This document shows positions 1 through 9,073 of a DNA stretch of 20,703 bases, piece after piece. The DNA is from Selenomonadaceae bacterium (GTDB lineage Bacteria > Bacillota > Negativicutes > Selenomonadales > Selenomonadaceae): NCBI GenBank assembly GCA_017529085.1, contig JAFXOC010000128.1:1-20703 (forward strand). The letters are read 5' to 3'. The stretch's first letter is position 1; each line of letters begins with the position of its first letter. The notes beneath the pieces are model-generated. The model was not told the DNA's origin. It ran no database searches and saw nothing but the letters and a program-made list of their open reading frames with translations. Position numbers and translations under genes: made by a program.

Positions 1-392
1 ATTTTAAAATAATTTGCGCAATTTTTATCGTTGTGATGTTCTCCTTTTTCATAAGCATCATCAAAAGCTACGCAAAAAAATTTGTCATGTTCATCGTATA
101 TAGGGACGTATAAATGTCTCCCCCGTATGCCTGAGCGGTTCTGCTTCCAATATGATCTTATTTCATGGAAAATATCTTCTCCACAATATATTCGTTTTGC
201 CTGCGTTAGTTCATTAAAATTTTTAAAAGATAAAATATCATCCCAAACAAAATCCCCTATATATTTTTCATTAAATGTGAATGAAAAAACATAGTTTGTT
301 AACTTCTCGCTTTCTATATAACTAATTAAGGAGTCAGATGTGAAATTGTTGAGATTTATCTCCTTCAGTTTTCCCTCGCACAATCGTATCAT
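1..392 (-). CDS. Unidentified protein, N-terminal part only (cut by left edge)
   Basis: An uninterrupted minus-strand frame of 130 codons begins at ATG 392-390 and runs off the left edge, so the C-terminus is missing. A GAGG motif lies 10 bases before the ATG. The frame starts 26 bases after the stop of the upstream GT2 gene, as expected for the next gene of the same operon. The visible protein starts MIRLCEG and contains acidic and aromatic stretches such as GDFVWDD, YCGEDIF and RGRHLYVPIYDE, with no signal peptide or membrane segment. I do not recognise the family. Position suggests another glycan-cluster enzyme, but this is inference only. The alternative ATG at 399 gives a frame that stops after about 21 codons, so it is not the start. 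Confidence 0.7.
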   Translation of the reverse strand, partial: MIRLCEGKLKEINLNNFTSDSLISYIESEKLTNYVFSFTFNEKYIGDFVWDDILSFKNFNELTQAKRIYCGEDIFHEIRSYWKQNRSGIRGRHLYVPIYDEHDKFFCVAFDDAYEKGEHHNDKNCANYFK

Positions 393-418
393 AATTCATC
401 AGCCTCTTTTCAAATTGA

Positions 419-1774
419 CTAATCTTCGGTAAATAAGCTTACCAGACCTCTATCGTTTATTATAGGAAAATCTAAATACTGAAGGCTCTCTGCCAACATA
501 CTTAGTTCAATTCCATAAATCAATGAAACTCCTTTAGGTATTTGCTTTTTCACAGTATTTACAATTTCATCGTTTATGGGAAAACATAAAACCGTATCTC
601 CCTCTTTTAACTCTGAAAAATCAGGTCTTTGAACAAAAATATCGGCGCCGTTCATGTCCCAGAATTTTGTTGGTTTCCACGAACTTGCATTGATGATTGG
701 TAACATTCTGGCCGCGCGTTTACCCAATACTCCATAGGCCACAATATCATTCTTGCGTGAAACAAGCGAACACCTATTAAATTGAGGAATAAATGTTCGC
801 CACAGCCAAACGCAAAAATGATAACACGGCGTATCACCTTCGTTTATCAATCTATCTGCTTCTAAATGTCTATTTATAAAACCGCTTCTTTGCAACTTGT
901 CTGATAACATTATGCTGACATACTCTTTAAGCACGGGAGCATGAACCAATATTTCCATGTATTCACGAAAATACGCTAACAACATAAGTCGTTGATCCTC
1001 AATCGCGCAAAATTTCAACGAACTAATTATAGCTTCTCTGTACATACGCGAATATCGCAATACTTTTTCCGCGTCGCCGGGATTAGACAAAGAACCAAAC
1101 GAGTCGCGAAAAAAGTATAAACGCTTTGGAAAATAAATTCCTTTTCCTTGTCCGTTGATTAGCGGAATCCAAACCGGAGCTTCATGTGTAGTTGACCATC
1201 CCAAAATTGAAAGGCACTCCCGTACTTTCGTTTTACGCAAATAATCGGCGCGTATCATGAGTTGCCAAACCATTCCTTGATTGCACATCAAAATATATCT
1301 TTCCAATAAACATTTAAAATATGTTGTATAATGTATATCGTCCGTATATTCGGCAATATTTTTAGTCCAGCGCGTTCTATTGCTGTCGCAAACACACCAA
1401 TCGGCAGAAGGATGATTTTCTAAGCACATTATCATTTCTTTTACATAATTTGATTCCAATACATCGTCCGCATCCGGCATACATACATAATCGCCGCATA
1501 TCTTTGCCAATCCGTTACTTACAGCAACGGCAACCCCTGTATTCTTTTGCTTGATAAACTCAAATAACATTCCCTCAGAAACAATTTTATTTTCATACGA
1601 ATCTATAATTTTTGATGTCCTATCAGTACTGCCGTCGTCCACAAAAATAATTTGAAGTTTCTTATAGGATTGATTCAAGATAGATTCTATCAATTCGCCT
1701 ATATACTTCTCTTTATTAAAGCAAGCTATTACCATACTGACAATCGATTCATCTTTAACATTGTATTCGCTCAC
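419..1774 (-). CDS. Glycosyltransferase family 2 with C-terminal Rossmann-like module
   Basis: A 451-residue cytoplasmic glycosyltransferase that probably transfers a sugar from a nucleotide donor to the growing surface glycan. The GT-A fold begins near residue 11 (SMVIACFN), with DDGSTD at 46-51 and the metal/donor motif PDADD at 100-104. An HEAPVW segment near 197-202 may belong to the acceptor side. After about residue 340 the protein continues with a separate alpha/beta module (IVAYGVLGKRAARML at 344-358), of the kind fused to eight other proteins in this window. Its Gly-rich loop is reduced to YGVLGK, so nucleotide binding is uncertain. The GTG start at 1774 overlaps the upstream stop by four bases (GTGA), so translation is probably coupled. 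Donor and acceptor sugars cannot be read from the sequence. Confidence 0.88.
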   Translation of the reverse strand: MSEYNVKDESIVSMVIACFNKEKYIGELIESILNQSYKKLQIIFVDDGSTDRTSKIIDSYENKIVSEGMLFEFIKQKNTGVAVAVSNGLAKICGDYVCMPDADDVLESNYVKEMIMCLENHPSADWCVCDSNRTRWTKNIAEYTDDIHYTTYFKCLLERYILMCNQGMVWQLMIRADYLRKTKVRECLSILGWSTTHEAPVWIPLINGQGKGIYFPKRLYFFRDSFGSLSNPGDAEKVLRYSRMYREAIISSLKFCAIEDQRLMLLAYFREYMEILVHAPVLKEYVSIMLSDKLQRSGFINRHLEADRLINEGDTPCYHFCVWLWRTFIPQFNRCSLVSRKNDIVAYGVLGKRAARMLPIINASSWKPTKFWDMNGADIFVQRPDFSELKEGDTVLCFPINDEIVNTVKKQIPKGVSLIYGIELSMLAESLQYLDFPIINDRGLVSLFTED

Positions 1775-3057
1775 CTTAATTTTTCCATCCTTTCCAAATC
1801 ATGCGCAGATATAAATTCAACTTGAAAATCCCAGGCAAAACCCTCTTCATTTAATCGCGCCACTAAATAGGAGAAACACATAAACATATTTTCCGACATA
1901 TTACGATTGGTTTCTTTTTGCACTTTCACACCATCAACAATACCTTGGAAATTTTGAGATAACGTAATTTTAGTTGCGTGAACATTTTTGGCGATTTCCA
2001 CAAACTTGTTCATATCCTCCACATTATCGTTTAATCCTGGGCACAATATATACTTTAAGAATATACGCACTCCGGCTTTTTCATATTTGCCGAGATTTTC
2101 CAAAACTTTATCAAATGTATCAACTCGCTTTATCTTTTTATAAGTTTCTCTTGTACCGGAATCAAGCGCTACTGCCACTCTTGAATTCGGATTAGAAGAT
2201 AGCGCACGAACGAGTACATCAGAGTATAGAATGCCGTTTGTGTTGAAATTAACCGACCAATTCTTTTTTATGGCAAGTTCGCATAATTCATCCAGTCTCG
2301 GCAATAAAGACGGTTCGCCGTCGGCCAATATAATTTCCTTTATTGAGTCATATACATCTCCTGCGATGCGATGTATATCGAAATTGCTTAATATTTGATT
2401 GCTTTTTTGTCCTATAACGCCTGCTTCCACTTGATTGCAGTAAAAGCAACGGCAATTACATTTTGTTCCTCCTGCAAAGTTTGGACCTACTCCCAAAATG
2501 TTTACTTGCGGCTTAGAGGGATATAAACCGTACTGTAATGCAGAGCAACCGTCACAAGTAGTTTTTTCACCTCTTCTCAACGCTTCTAAAGTTTTAATCC
2601 TCCAATCCTCCAATGTTTTTATCCCGTCTATTACATCATTTTCCGAAAGCACCTCGTTGTTATACGGGAAAACCCTTCCATATGGAGGATGCGCGCATAC
2701 CTTAATATCCATGGACTGTATATATACATACCTATACAAGTTATCGCAACCCAGTTTATACTCTAAGCCGCCGAAGGTCTTTATGTTTTTATTTTGAACT
2801 CCATGCTGCAACAAATATTCAACACAAGACTTAAAATGTTTTCCGCCTACGGTAATATAAAAATCACACTCTCCGTATTTCTCTAACGCTTCTTCTACCG
2901 ACAATATGAAGCATTTATCCCCCCCGAAAATATAGGTTTCATGCTGTTTTTGCGTGTCTGCATCGCACATACAAATTGGCAAACCGGTTTCCGACAGAAA
3001 ATTTTCCTCGTTGTTTTTTAATCTCTTTCCCACACCATAATAAACTATCGAACTCAT
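1771..3057 (-). CDS. Radical SAM enzyme with N-terminal Rossmann-like module
   Basis: A 428-residue protein. Residues 1-100 form a Rossmann-like module starting IVYYGVGKR, with a CDAD turn at 31-34. The radical SAM core follows: C200, C204 and C207 make the CX3CX2C motif that binds the 4Fe-4S cluster, DGEPSLLP at 246-253 is the GGE-like SAM-binding segment, and FNTNG lies at 271-275. A second pair, C168 and C171 (CDGC), precedes the core and could bind metal. No SPASM domain is seen at the C-terminus. This differs clearly from the two SPASM-type radical SAM proteins of the cluster. The substrate is unknown; a cluster sugar or a carrier peptide are possibilities. A run of seven G encodes Gly45-Gly46 in the N-terminal module. 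An AGGAAAGGAAG site precedes ATG 3057. Confidence 0.85.
   Translation of the reverse strand: MSSIVYYGVGKRLKNNEENFLSETGLPICMCDADTQKQHETYIFGGDKCFILSVEEALEKYGECDFYITVGGKHFKSCVEYLLQHGVQNKNIKTFGGLEYKLGCDNLYRYVYIQSMDIKVCAHPPYGRVFPYNNEVLSENDVIDGIKTLEDWRIKTLEALRRGEKTTCDGCSALQYGLYPSKPQVNILGVGPNFAGGTKCNCRCFYCNQVEAGVIGQKSNQILSNFDIHRIAGDVYDSIKEIILADGEPSLLPRLDELCELAIKKNWSVNFNTNGILYSDVLVRALSSNPNSRVAVALDSGTRETYKKIKRVDTFDKVLENLGKYEKAGVRIFLKYILCPGLNDNVEDMNKFVEIAKNVHATKITLSQNFQGIVDGVKVQKETNRNMSENMFMCFSYLVARLNEEGFAWDFQVEFISAHDLERMEKLR
2919..2925 (-). repeat. G7 tract in radical SAM gene (Rossmann-like module)
   Basis: Seven C on the plus strand, read as seven G in the coding strand of the 1771-3057 gene (codons TTC GGG GGG GAT). 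The gene is in frame as written. The tract lies in the loop after the second strand of the Rossmann-like module, the same place as the G11 and G7 tracts of two other genes. It is short for efficient slippage but notable in a sequence of this GC content. Confidence 0.6.
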
Positions 3058-3087
3058 AAAAATTCTTCCTTTCCTAAAACGTATGTT

Positions 3088-3645
3088 TTATCTTAAACAA
3101 TCTTTTAAAAATGGCAACTTACCATCTTTTGTTGATACGATAATATTGCAATCTAATTCCTCTATAGGCCACTTTATATCTATATCCGGATCGTCCCATC
3201 TTATCCCACCGTCGCTTGCCGGATCATATCTATCTCCGCAAATGTAACTTATCAAACTATCTTCTTCCATAGATAAAAATCCATGGGCAAATCCTACGGG
3301 GATATACAACATACTCCGGTTTTGCGGTGATAAATAAAATCCTTCCCATCTACCAAACGTAGGCGAATCTCTTCTGATGTCAACCGCTACATCAAACAAT
3401 CGACCCTTTAAACACCTGACCAACTTCGTTTGCCAATGTTCCTTTTGAAAATGCAATCCTCGAATAACCCCGATTGCCGACATTGATTCATAACATTCAA
3501 CTGTTTTAAAATCAATATTGTGTTCCCTGAATATATTGCTTTCGTAGGACTTCAAAAAATATCCGCGTTCATCCGGGACAAACAATGGTTCTATAAAAAA
3601 TAATCCTTCCAGACTTGTTTTGTGAAAATTGAACGTTGTTTTCAC
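3088..3645 (-). CDS. rfbC: RmlC-type NDP-4-keto-6-deoxyhexose 3,5-epimerase
   Basis: A 185-residue cupin-fold epimerase of the RmlC family, which inverts C3 and/or C5 of an NDP-4-keto-6-deoxy sugar. Length is normal for the family. The diagnostic motifs are present: RGLHFQ at 62-67 with catalytic His65, QTKLVRC with Lys74, GFAHGF at 118-123, Tyr134, the RYDPASDGGIRWDDP segment at 139-153, and STKD ending at Asp174. The GTG start at 3645 is fixed by AGGAGG eight bases upstream and a GTGA overlap with the previous gene. No other dTDP-rhamnose gene is in the window, and RfbF and a C-methyltransferase are nearby. The substrate is therefore more likely a CDP-linked (possibly C-methylated) sugar than dTDP-rhamnose precursor; that point is inference. 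Confidence 0.9.
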   Translation of the reverse strand: MKTTFNFHKTSLEGLFFIEPLFVPDERGYFLKSYESNIFREHNIDFKTVECYESMSAIGVIRGLHFQKEHWQTKLVRCLKGRLFDVAVDIRRDSPTFGRWEGFYLSPQNRSMLYIPVGFAHGFLSMEEDSLISYICGDRYDPASDGGIRWDDPDIDIKWPIEELDCNIIVSTKDGKLPFLKDCLR

Positions 3646-4559
3646 GATGTCCTCCTATAAGCGTCAGCCAACTTACTTATACCACATCTAAAATCTATTT
3701 TCGGATAAAATCCCGTATCTTCAGTCAAACTTGTTATATCAAAATATTTATCATCTAAACAAATACCGGGCGAATTACCAAAAAACAATCTATAATCAGG
3801 TCTTATAATATCCCTGATTTCAATGATAAATTCCTTTAAAGGCTTGACGTACCCGCTTCCTACGCAATACGCGCGACCGTTTATTCCTTTTTCACCCGAA
3901 CGATAAAATGCCTTCGCCACATCATCTATGTAGACGAAATCATATAATTGAGTAGCGGCGGAAAATCTCATCTCTTCTCCCGCCATTATCTTACGCACGG
4001 TAGTGTTTAAGAAGCGAGGCGACAGTTCGTCTTCACCGTAAGCGTTGGTAATGTATGGCCAGACGTAACGAATTTTTTCATTTGCCGACAAAATCTTACT
4101 CATATAGTGCGCCGTAAGTTTAGCCGTGGAATATATATTGGCTTTTCTAGGATGATTATCTCCATCATAAACGGCGGCGGTACTTTCATATTCCATTAAA
4201 CTGCCCGCGCCAACGTATCCTTCGCAATGCATCGCTATCGCCGCTTTTAAAGAATCTACGGTGTATTCGACATTCCTTAATTGCAGCTTGTAATCACTGC
4301 GTGTTTCTCCCGCCGTTCCATCCCACGCAAGATGATAAAATACGGTGTCGGGTTTTGCTGTTCCGATAACTTCGGGAAGATTGCATATTTCTTCCAATGG
4401 ACAAACTACGGTTAAAACATCGGGATAAATTTTAGCGATAACACTTTGTTTATCTTCATTTCTGACTACAGCCGTAACTTTGATTCCATGCCGAACCAAA
4501 GTTTTCAGCAAATGTCGTCCCACAAACCCGGTTGCGCCTGTTAATATTGCGTTTTTCAT
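3642..4559 (-). CDS. Extended SDR: NDP-sugar 4-ketoreductase/epimerase-like
   Basis: A 305-residue extended short-chain dehydrogenase/reductase. The NAD(P)-binding motif TGATGFVG lies at 7-14, the catalytic Ser in GAGSL at 117-121, and the YxxxK pair is Tyr143 and Lys147 (YSTAK). YDFVYIDD at 206-213 is the late motif typical of NDP-sugar epimerases and reductases. It overlaps the RmlC-type gene by four bases and follows the C-methyltransferase, so it is a good candidate for the final C4 keto reduction of the deoxysugar. Related families include CDP-abequose/paratose synthases and dTDP-4-dehydrorhamnose reductases, and sequence alone does not separate them. AGGTGA sits just before ATG 4559. 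Confidence 0.85.
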   Translation of the reverse strand: MKNAILTGATGFVGRHLLKTLVRHGIKVTAVVRNEDKQSVIAKIYPDVLTVVCPLEEICNLPEVIGTAKPDTVFYHLAWDGTAGETRSDYKLQLRNVEYTVDSLKAAIAMHCEGYVGAGSLMEYESTAAVYDGDNHPRKANIYSTAKLTAHYMSKILSANEKIRYVWPYITNAYGEDELSPRFLNTTVRKIMAGEEMRFSAATQLYDFVYIDDVAKAFYRSGEKGINGRAYCVGSGYVKPLKEFIIEIRDIIRPDYRLFFGNSPGICLDDKYFDITSLTEDTGFYPKIDFRCGISKLADAYRRTS

Positions 4560-4567
4560 AACATCAC

Positions 4568-5713
4568 CTACGCTAATGTCACAATTTTATTTTTTAATCC
4601 GCTGTCGCGAATCTGCTTTTCAATAGACGCATGGTATGGAATGGATAATATAACGATAGTCCCTTTTTTCACGGTATCGGGATCTTGAACGGCAATCAAA
4701 TTATCGCCTATTTCAAATTGTAGTCCTTGTCGCATTGGATTGCGATCAATAAGCGCAACGACGTTGCAATCGGCAAAAGAATCGATTAATATTGCGGTAG
4801 AGGCTCCGATTCCCCAAAGGATTAAAGGCTCGCCGCTTTCTCTCAACGGTTTTATAAATGCTTCTATTGATTTTTTGCTTTTGTCTATGTACTGCATTAC
4901 CTTATTTTTTGCTAAATCCGAATATGTTATTGTTCCTTTGCGACCGGTCTTATTAAATACAACATATACGGACGGATAGTTGCTAACCTTTTTATAATAT
5001 TCCCCTTTTGCGCAAATTTCATAACCGTATAGCGCCGCTAGGTTCTCTAAATCATGCATTGTTAAGTGCAACACATGTTCATATGTCAAAAAATTAAATG
5101 GCGCAGCATCTTCATCCACATACGACAAAGCATTCGGAACCTCTATAAAAATATAACCGTTGTCTTTTAACAAACGATCCATATTCTCAAATGCGCTTTT
5201 AACGTCTAAAATATGCTCCAACGTATGATTCAAGATAATCATATCGCATTTTTCATGCAATCGCTCATTCATGTCGGACGAACTGCATTGCGACACGCTA
5301 AGACCTTTGTTTTTCGCGGTTTTAATGCAATTTTCGTTCGGATCGATAACGATAATATCGTTAAAACCTTTATCCGAAAGAAATTTATCAAGCTCACCCC
5401 AAGCGCCTGCCACATCATAAATTTTGCCGTTATTTGCTATAAACGACGAAATTATGGACAGTATATGTTCAAAATAATGATTCGTTTCATCTGTTCCAAA
5501 CATATCGTAATACTTAGGTGAAACCGCGCCATATTTATAATAAGACAAAAAATTCTCTTGTGTAGCGATTGTATCGGTAAATACCAAACCGCATTCATTA
5601 CAGGCAGCAACATACGCTTCTTTATCCGGCAACGATTTACCAAGGATTTTCATATTGTCGCACAGACGAAAGATTCTGTCGTGATTTTCACTTCCGCATA
5701 TCGGACATTGCAT
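4568..5713 (-). CDS. TylC3-type NDP-sugar C-methyltransferase (zinc motif, SAM domain, C-terminal Rossmann module)
   Basis: A 381-residue protein with the three-part architecture of NDP-hexose C-methyltransferases. An N-terminal zinc motif has Cys3, Cys6, Cys38 and Cys41 (CPIC and CNECG). The middle is a class I SAM-binding domain (YDVAGAWGEL near 99-108, HTLEHILD at 163-170, EH at 212-213). The C-terminal Rossmann-like domain starts LILWGIGAS near 297. Families of this type methylate C3 of an NDP-4-keto-6-deoxy sugar to give branched sugars, and the epimerase and SDR immediately downstream fit that pathway. Motif I reads AGAWG rather than the usual GCGxG. The ATG at 5713 directly abuts the upstream stop (TAAATG). 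Substrate and exact carbon are inferred. Confidence 0.85.
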   Translation of the reverse strand: MQCPICGSENHDRIFRLCDNMKILGKSLPDKEAYVAACNECGLVFTDTIATQENFLSYYKYGAVSPKYYDMFGTDETNHYFEHILSIISSFIANNGKIYDVAGAWGELDKFLSDKGFNDIIVIDPNENCIKTAKNKGLSVSQCSSSDMNERLHEKCDMIILNHTLEHILDVKSAFENMDRLLKDNGYIFIEVPNALSYVDEDAAPFNFLTYEHVLHLTMHDLENLAALYGYEICAKGEYYKKVSNYPSVYVVFNKTGRKGTITYSDLAKNKVMQYIDKSKKSIEAFIKPLRESGEPLILWGIGASTAILIDSFADCNVVALIDRNPMRQGLQFEIGDNLIAVQDPDTVKKGTIVILSIPYHASIEKQIRDSGLKNKIVTLA

Positions 5714-6721
5714 TTAGTTATTCCCCTTTCCGTAAATTTCGTAAAGTTTATTTAATTTCTCCTCGTAAATAGGATTTATCCTGCGTCTGACATCATCTTC
5801 AAACAGCCACTTTATTGTAGCCTTTATGCCCTCCGAAAAAGTAATCTTCTGATTCCATCCTTTAGCCACGCTTTTTATCTTGCGATTATCAAATATGTAA
5901 TGCCATAAATGTTGCTCCATTACCACCCTACTATGAAACCCTAAATTTAGGGCTTCGGCTCTCGGTATGTGAATAACATTTGCGGGATTTGCGCCCAATG
6001 CTTTCAGTAAATCTTCCGCAAGTTCGTTCCATGTAATAAGCCGCTCGCCGGTTATGTGGTAAGCCTCGCCGACAGCGGAAATATTTCCTATTAAATGTAC
6101 GAAAGCCTCGGCAAAATCGGAGGAATGAAGCGGCGACCACAAATTTTCACCTTCTCCCGGCATAAGTAACGGATAGCCATTCAAAAACATTTGCGGCGCA
6201 GTAAAACAATTTTGACCTACGGGAGCCGGAACAATTGTGTCATATGTATAGCCGGGACGAACTATAGTTACGGGAAAACCTTCTTTTTCGTAAGCGGCTC
6301 TAAAAACTTGCTCCATTTGCGCTTTTCCCGCTATGTAATTGTCTTTGACGCTTTCATCGTACTGAGGGGTGTTTTCCGTAAAGGGGAGAAAACGACTTTC
6401 TCTCCTATAGACCGCTTCGGAAGAAATGACGACGTATTGTCTTATCCTGCCGTTGAAACGTTGAATAGCCTGTTTAGCTTGTTCTCCGTTAAAGCATATA
6501 AAATCGCAAATTACATCGAATACATTGTCTCCCAAAGCTGCTTTCATAGCTGTATCGTTTCTGACATCAGCTGTTATTTGTTTTACTTGCGGTTGCACTT
6601 CTCGCCTTGTATTTCTCGTAACCGCTCGGTTTAATTCAAACACTTCATGCCCGGAGTCAATCGCTTTTTGAACGCAATGCCAACTAATGTTGCCATTACC
6701 GCCGATAAAAAGAATTTTCAT
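5714..6721 (-). CDS. NAD-dependent epimerase/dehydratase (SDR family)
   Basis: A 335-residue SDR. The nucleotide-binding motif is GGNGNIS at 7-13, an atypical version of GxxGxxG seen in some atypical SDRs. ISSEAVY at 99-105 supplies the catalytic Ser, and NYIAGK at 128-133 gives the Tyr129/Lys133 pair. It probably acts on an NDP-sugar in the cytoplasm. Its ATG overlaps the stop of the radical SAM gene by four bases (ATGA), and it abuts the C-methyltransferase gene, so the three genes are likely translated together. It could be a 4-epimerase, a dehydratase or a reductase. It lacks the close similarity to RfbG expected of a true CDP-glucose 4,6-dehydratase, so I do not assign that step to it. 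Confidence 0.82.
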   Translation of the reverse strand: MKILFIGGNGNISWHCVQKAIDSGHEVFELNRAVTRNTRREVQPQVKQITADVRNDTAMKAALGDNVFDVICDFICFNGEQAKQAIQRFNGRIRQYVVISSEAVYRRESRFLPFTENTPQYDESVKDNYIAGKAQMEQVFRAAYEKEGFPVTIVRPGYTYDTIVPAPVGQNCFTAPQMFLNGYPLLMPGEGENLWSPLHSSDFAEAFVHLIGNISAVGEAYHITGERLITWNELAEDLLKALGANPANVIHIPRAEALNLGFHSRVVMEQHLWHYIFDNRKIKSVAKGWNQKITFSEGIKATIKWLFEDDVRRRINPIYEEKLNKLYEIYGKGNN

Positions 6722-7725
6722 GACTTCTTTTCATACCTTTCCAGTATTTCTTCTCGAAATTCATCGATATTATCAACAGCGGCAGATTCAATCTCCATAC
6801 AATCGGCGCAAAGAGCGACCTCGCGGCGTTTTTTATGCAAGTGCATCAAACGAATATCCTCGTATTCTTTACTGTTCCAAATATCTACCAGGCTTTGTTT
6901 TCTCACGTCGCCTATAAGACCTTTGTAATTCCAGTCCACGATACAATGCGAAGCCGTGCCGTTGGAATTTATCGTAAGAATATAAAAAATTCTGGGACAG
7001 ACAATATATTCGTGCGCATCTCCGCCATGATAAACATTAGTTTGTTCCGCGGTATTCTCAAACCCCGGCCAGCAGTTTGCAATATGCTCCATAGCTATTT
7101 CATCGCAAATATCGCCGAAAATATCATAGAACTGTTTTTGTTTTTCTTCCGTTATATTATCCACCATAGTTTTAATGAAAATATGCAAACTGCCCCTATG
7201 TTCGTATAAATCCCGAATATTATCCACAAATTTATCGAAATTTATCTTAGTACCCGATATTTCGGCATATCCTTCTGCGCTTAAAGCTTCCACCGAAATA
7301 TTTATGCGGGAAAGACCGGCTTCTACCAGTTTTCTGTTGATGTCGGGATTAAGAAGCGTTCCGTTGGTAGTAAAATCTATAGATTCAAAACAACCTGACT
7401 GTTTCGCATATGCAATCATTTCCGTCAAACGGGGATTCACCAAGGGTTCTCCTTCTTTATACAAGCGTAAAACCTTAATCTTATGCGGAAACTTCTTGCA
7501 ATCATCAATGATTTTTTTATACAGATCAAAATCCATAATTCCCACGCTGTCGCGTTTCTCATCCGACCATAAGTCGTCGTGAGCGCGCCCGCAAGGACAG
7601 AATCGGCATTTTAAATTACAAGCGCTGGACGGATCTAAGAAAAGAATAAACGGCGTATCTAACGGGATGACTTTCTCGAGCGCCGTGCGATTCTTATGAT
7701 ACCTGGTTCCTACTTTGGCTTTCAT
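6718..7725 (-). CDS. Radical SAM/SPASM domain protein
   Basis: A 335-residue radical SAM enzyme with a SPASM-type C-terminus. Cys36, Cys40 and Cys43 form CX3CX2C. EGEPL at 91-95 is the GGE-like motif, and FTTNGTLL follows at 118-125. The C-terminal region holds Cys243, Cys261, Cys306 and Cys309, suited to an auxiliary Fe-S cluster, with the usual VDIW motif near 280-283. It is a paralogue of the truncated gene at 19711-20703, sharing the NRTxLxxVxPLDTP start block. SPASM proteins modify peptides or small molecules, and some related enzymes act on sugars in deoxysugar or aminoglycoside pathways. A sugar substrate is plausible here but unproven. GGAGG precedes ATG 7725, and the gene follows the GT4 gene by 13 bases. 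Confidence 0.9.
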   Translation of the reverse strand: MKAKVGTRYHKNRTALEKVIPLDTPFILFLDPSSACNLKCRFCPCGRAHDDLWSDEKRDSVGIMDFDLYKKIIDDCKKFPHKIKVLRLYKEGEPLVNPRLTEMIAYAKQSGCFESIDFTTNGTLLNPDINRKLVEAGLSRINISVEALSAEGYAEISGTKINFDKFVDNIRDLYEHRGSLHIFIKTMVDNITEEKQKQFYDIFGDICDEIAMEHIANCWPGFENTAEQTNVYHGGDAHEYIVCPRIFYILTINSNGTASHCIVDWNYKGLIGDVRKQSLVDIWNSKEYEDIRLMHLHKKRREVALCADCMEIESAAVDNIDEFREEILERYEKKS

Positions 7726-7738
7726 TATAGTTCCTCCA

Positions 7739-9073
7739 TTATCTAAGCATTTCGCATATCTTTTTCAGGTTGCCATCATTCGGATAGTATTTCAAAAACT
7801 GTAGCGGCGAACCTTTTTTATCTGTTTTGAAAACAGCTCCCAGTTCTTTGATTTTCGCTTCAAGCGATTTATATTTATCGGTAGTATCGGTCAATATATC
7901 TTTAAAAATATCCTGCGCCCTCGGGGGACAAAAATATATAAACATATCGCTCGCCGATTGACCGCGCACACCCGAAAAATCATGAACCCTTTTTTCTTTT
8001 TCCACTACTTTTTGAATCGACTGATGAAACTTTGAAAGATTAACTTCTGACGTATACTTGTTACATACGGACTCCCTTGCTCTTAACCCCAATCTTTTTC
8101 TTGTTTCCGCATTTTCAAGTAATTCGACTACTTTATCGGCATATTCGTTGGGGTCGCTCACTAAAAATCCGTTTTCTCCGTCGGACACAATTGCTTTTTC
8201 GGCCATACCGTCGCTTGTTATGATAGGCAACCCGGCAGCCATGGCTTCCAACAATGCGTTTTCCGTAGTGGCAAAATTATTCGGGTTTAACAAATACCCA
8301 AATATATCAAATGTAGGCAATAAATCTAATATGTCGTTGCGATAGCCTAGTAACTTTATCTTGTTCTCCAAATTTAATTTCTCGATACTTTCAATTAACG
8401 CATCCGACGGTTCCCCCGCCAAATAAAATTCCGCTTTAACACCTCGTTTCAACACGGCCAGACAGTATTGCAAAAAATCAGGATGCAACTTAGCGTAATC
8501 AAGCGTCCCCACATATCCTATTCGAACGGGTCGGCACAAACTGTAATCTTTTTTGCATAACTGCCCTTCGGGATTAAAATGACCTAAGCCATATACGATA
8601 GCGCTCTTAGTCGCGATACGCTTTCGTTCGTCCGTCGACCAATAGGGAACCTCCAAAGATACGGGCGAAGTAAAAAGGCAACCGTCAAAACAGTCAACAA
8701 ATTTCGCCGGCAAACGCGGATAGTAAATGCCGTTTACATGACACCACAAAATCAATCTTACCGGTATTTCGGGCATCATAGACAAAAATAATCCTGTCAA
8801 AGGATGATTCCACCAGTTCAGTACGACAATGTCCGCATTCGATACCATTTTTGCAAACTCGTATCGTGCGGGCGCAATATAAACATTCGCGCCTTTTGCC
8901 CTACACTCGTCCACATACCGGGTTTTGAGAGGCGTTTCAAGCAAAATTATCTCGTGTGAACAAACCGCATCGCGCAAAGCAATACCGCCTACGGCTTTTC
9001 CTACTCCTTCACCGAGATGCGCGGCTATATGAAGTATTCTTAATTTTCTATTTTGCATCAGAAAGGACTGCAA
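7739..9073 (-). CDS. Glycosyltransferase family 4 (GT-B fold)
   Basis: A 444-residue GT-B transferase. The C-terminal donor-binding half starts at RIGYVGTLD (184-192). It continues through FYLAGEP (216-222) to the family-4 signature ENALLEAMAAGLP at 271-283, where Glu276 is the second Glu of the usual EX7E; the first position is not Glu. A DGENGFLV segment follows at 298-305. Residues from about 370 onward form an unidentified 75-residue tail, longer than a minimal GT4. The chosen TTG start at 9073 has GAGGTG seven bases upstream and overlaps the GT2 gene by 26 bases. An ATG at 9058 is the alternative but has no well-placed ribosome site. Donor and acceptor are unknown. Confidence 0.88.
   Translation of the reverse strand: MQSFLMQNRKLRILHIAAHLGEGVGKAVGGIALRDAVCSHEIILLETPLKTRYVDECRAKGANVYIAPARYEFAKMVSNADIVVLNWWNHPLTGLFLSMMPEIPVRLILWCHVNGIYYPRLPAKFVDCFDGCLFTSPVSLEVPYWSTDERKRIATKSAIVYGLGHFNPEGQLCKKDYSLCRPVRIGYVGTLDYAKLHPDFLQYCLAVLKRGVKAEFYLAGEPSDALIESIEKLNLENKIKLLGYRNDILDLLPTFDIFGYLLNPNNFATTENALLEAMAAGLPIITSDGMAEKAIVSDGENGFLVSDPNEYADKVVELLENAETRKRLGLRARESVCNKYTSEVNLSKFHQSIQKVVEKEKRVHDFSGVRGQSASDMFIYFCPPRAQDIFKDILTDTTDKYKSLEAKIKELGAVFKTDKKGSPLQFLKYYPNDGNLKKICEMLR

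Noticed and set aside
3088..3645. dTDP-L-rhamnose biosynthesis
   Set aside because: Only an RmlC-type epimerase is present; no RmlA, RmlB or RmlD, while RfbF indicates CDP-linked sugars.
6191..7582. Plus-strand open frames of 124-147 codons opposite the SDR and radical SAM genes
   Set aside because: Antisense shadows of well-supported enzymes, with low-complexity translations and no recognisable motif.
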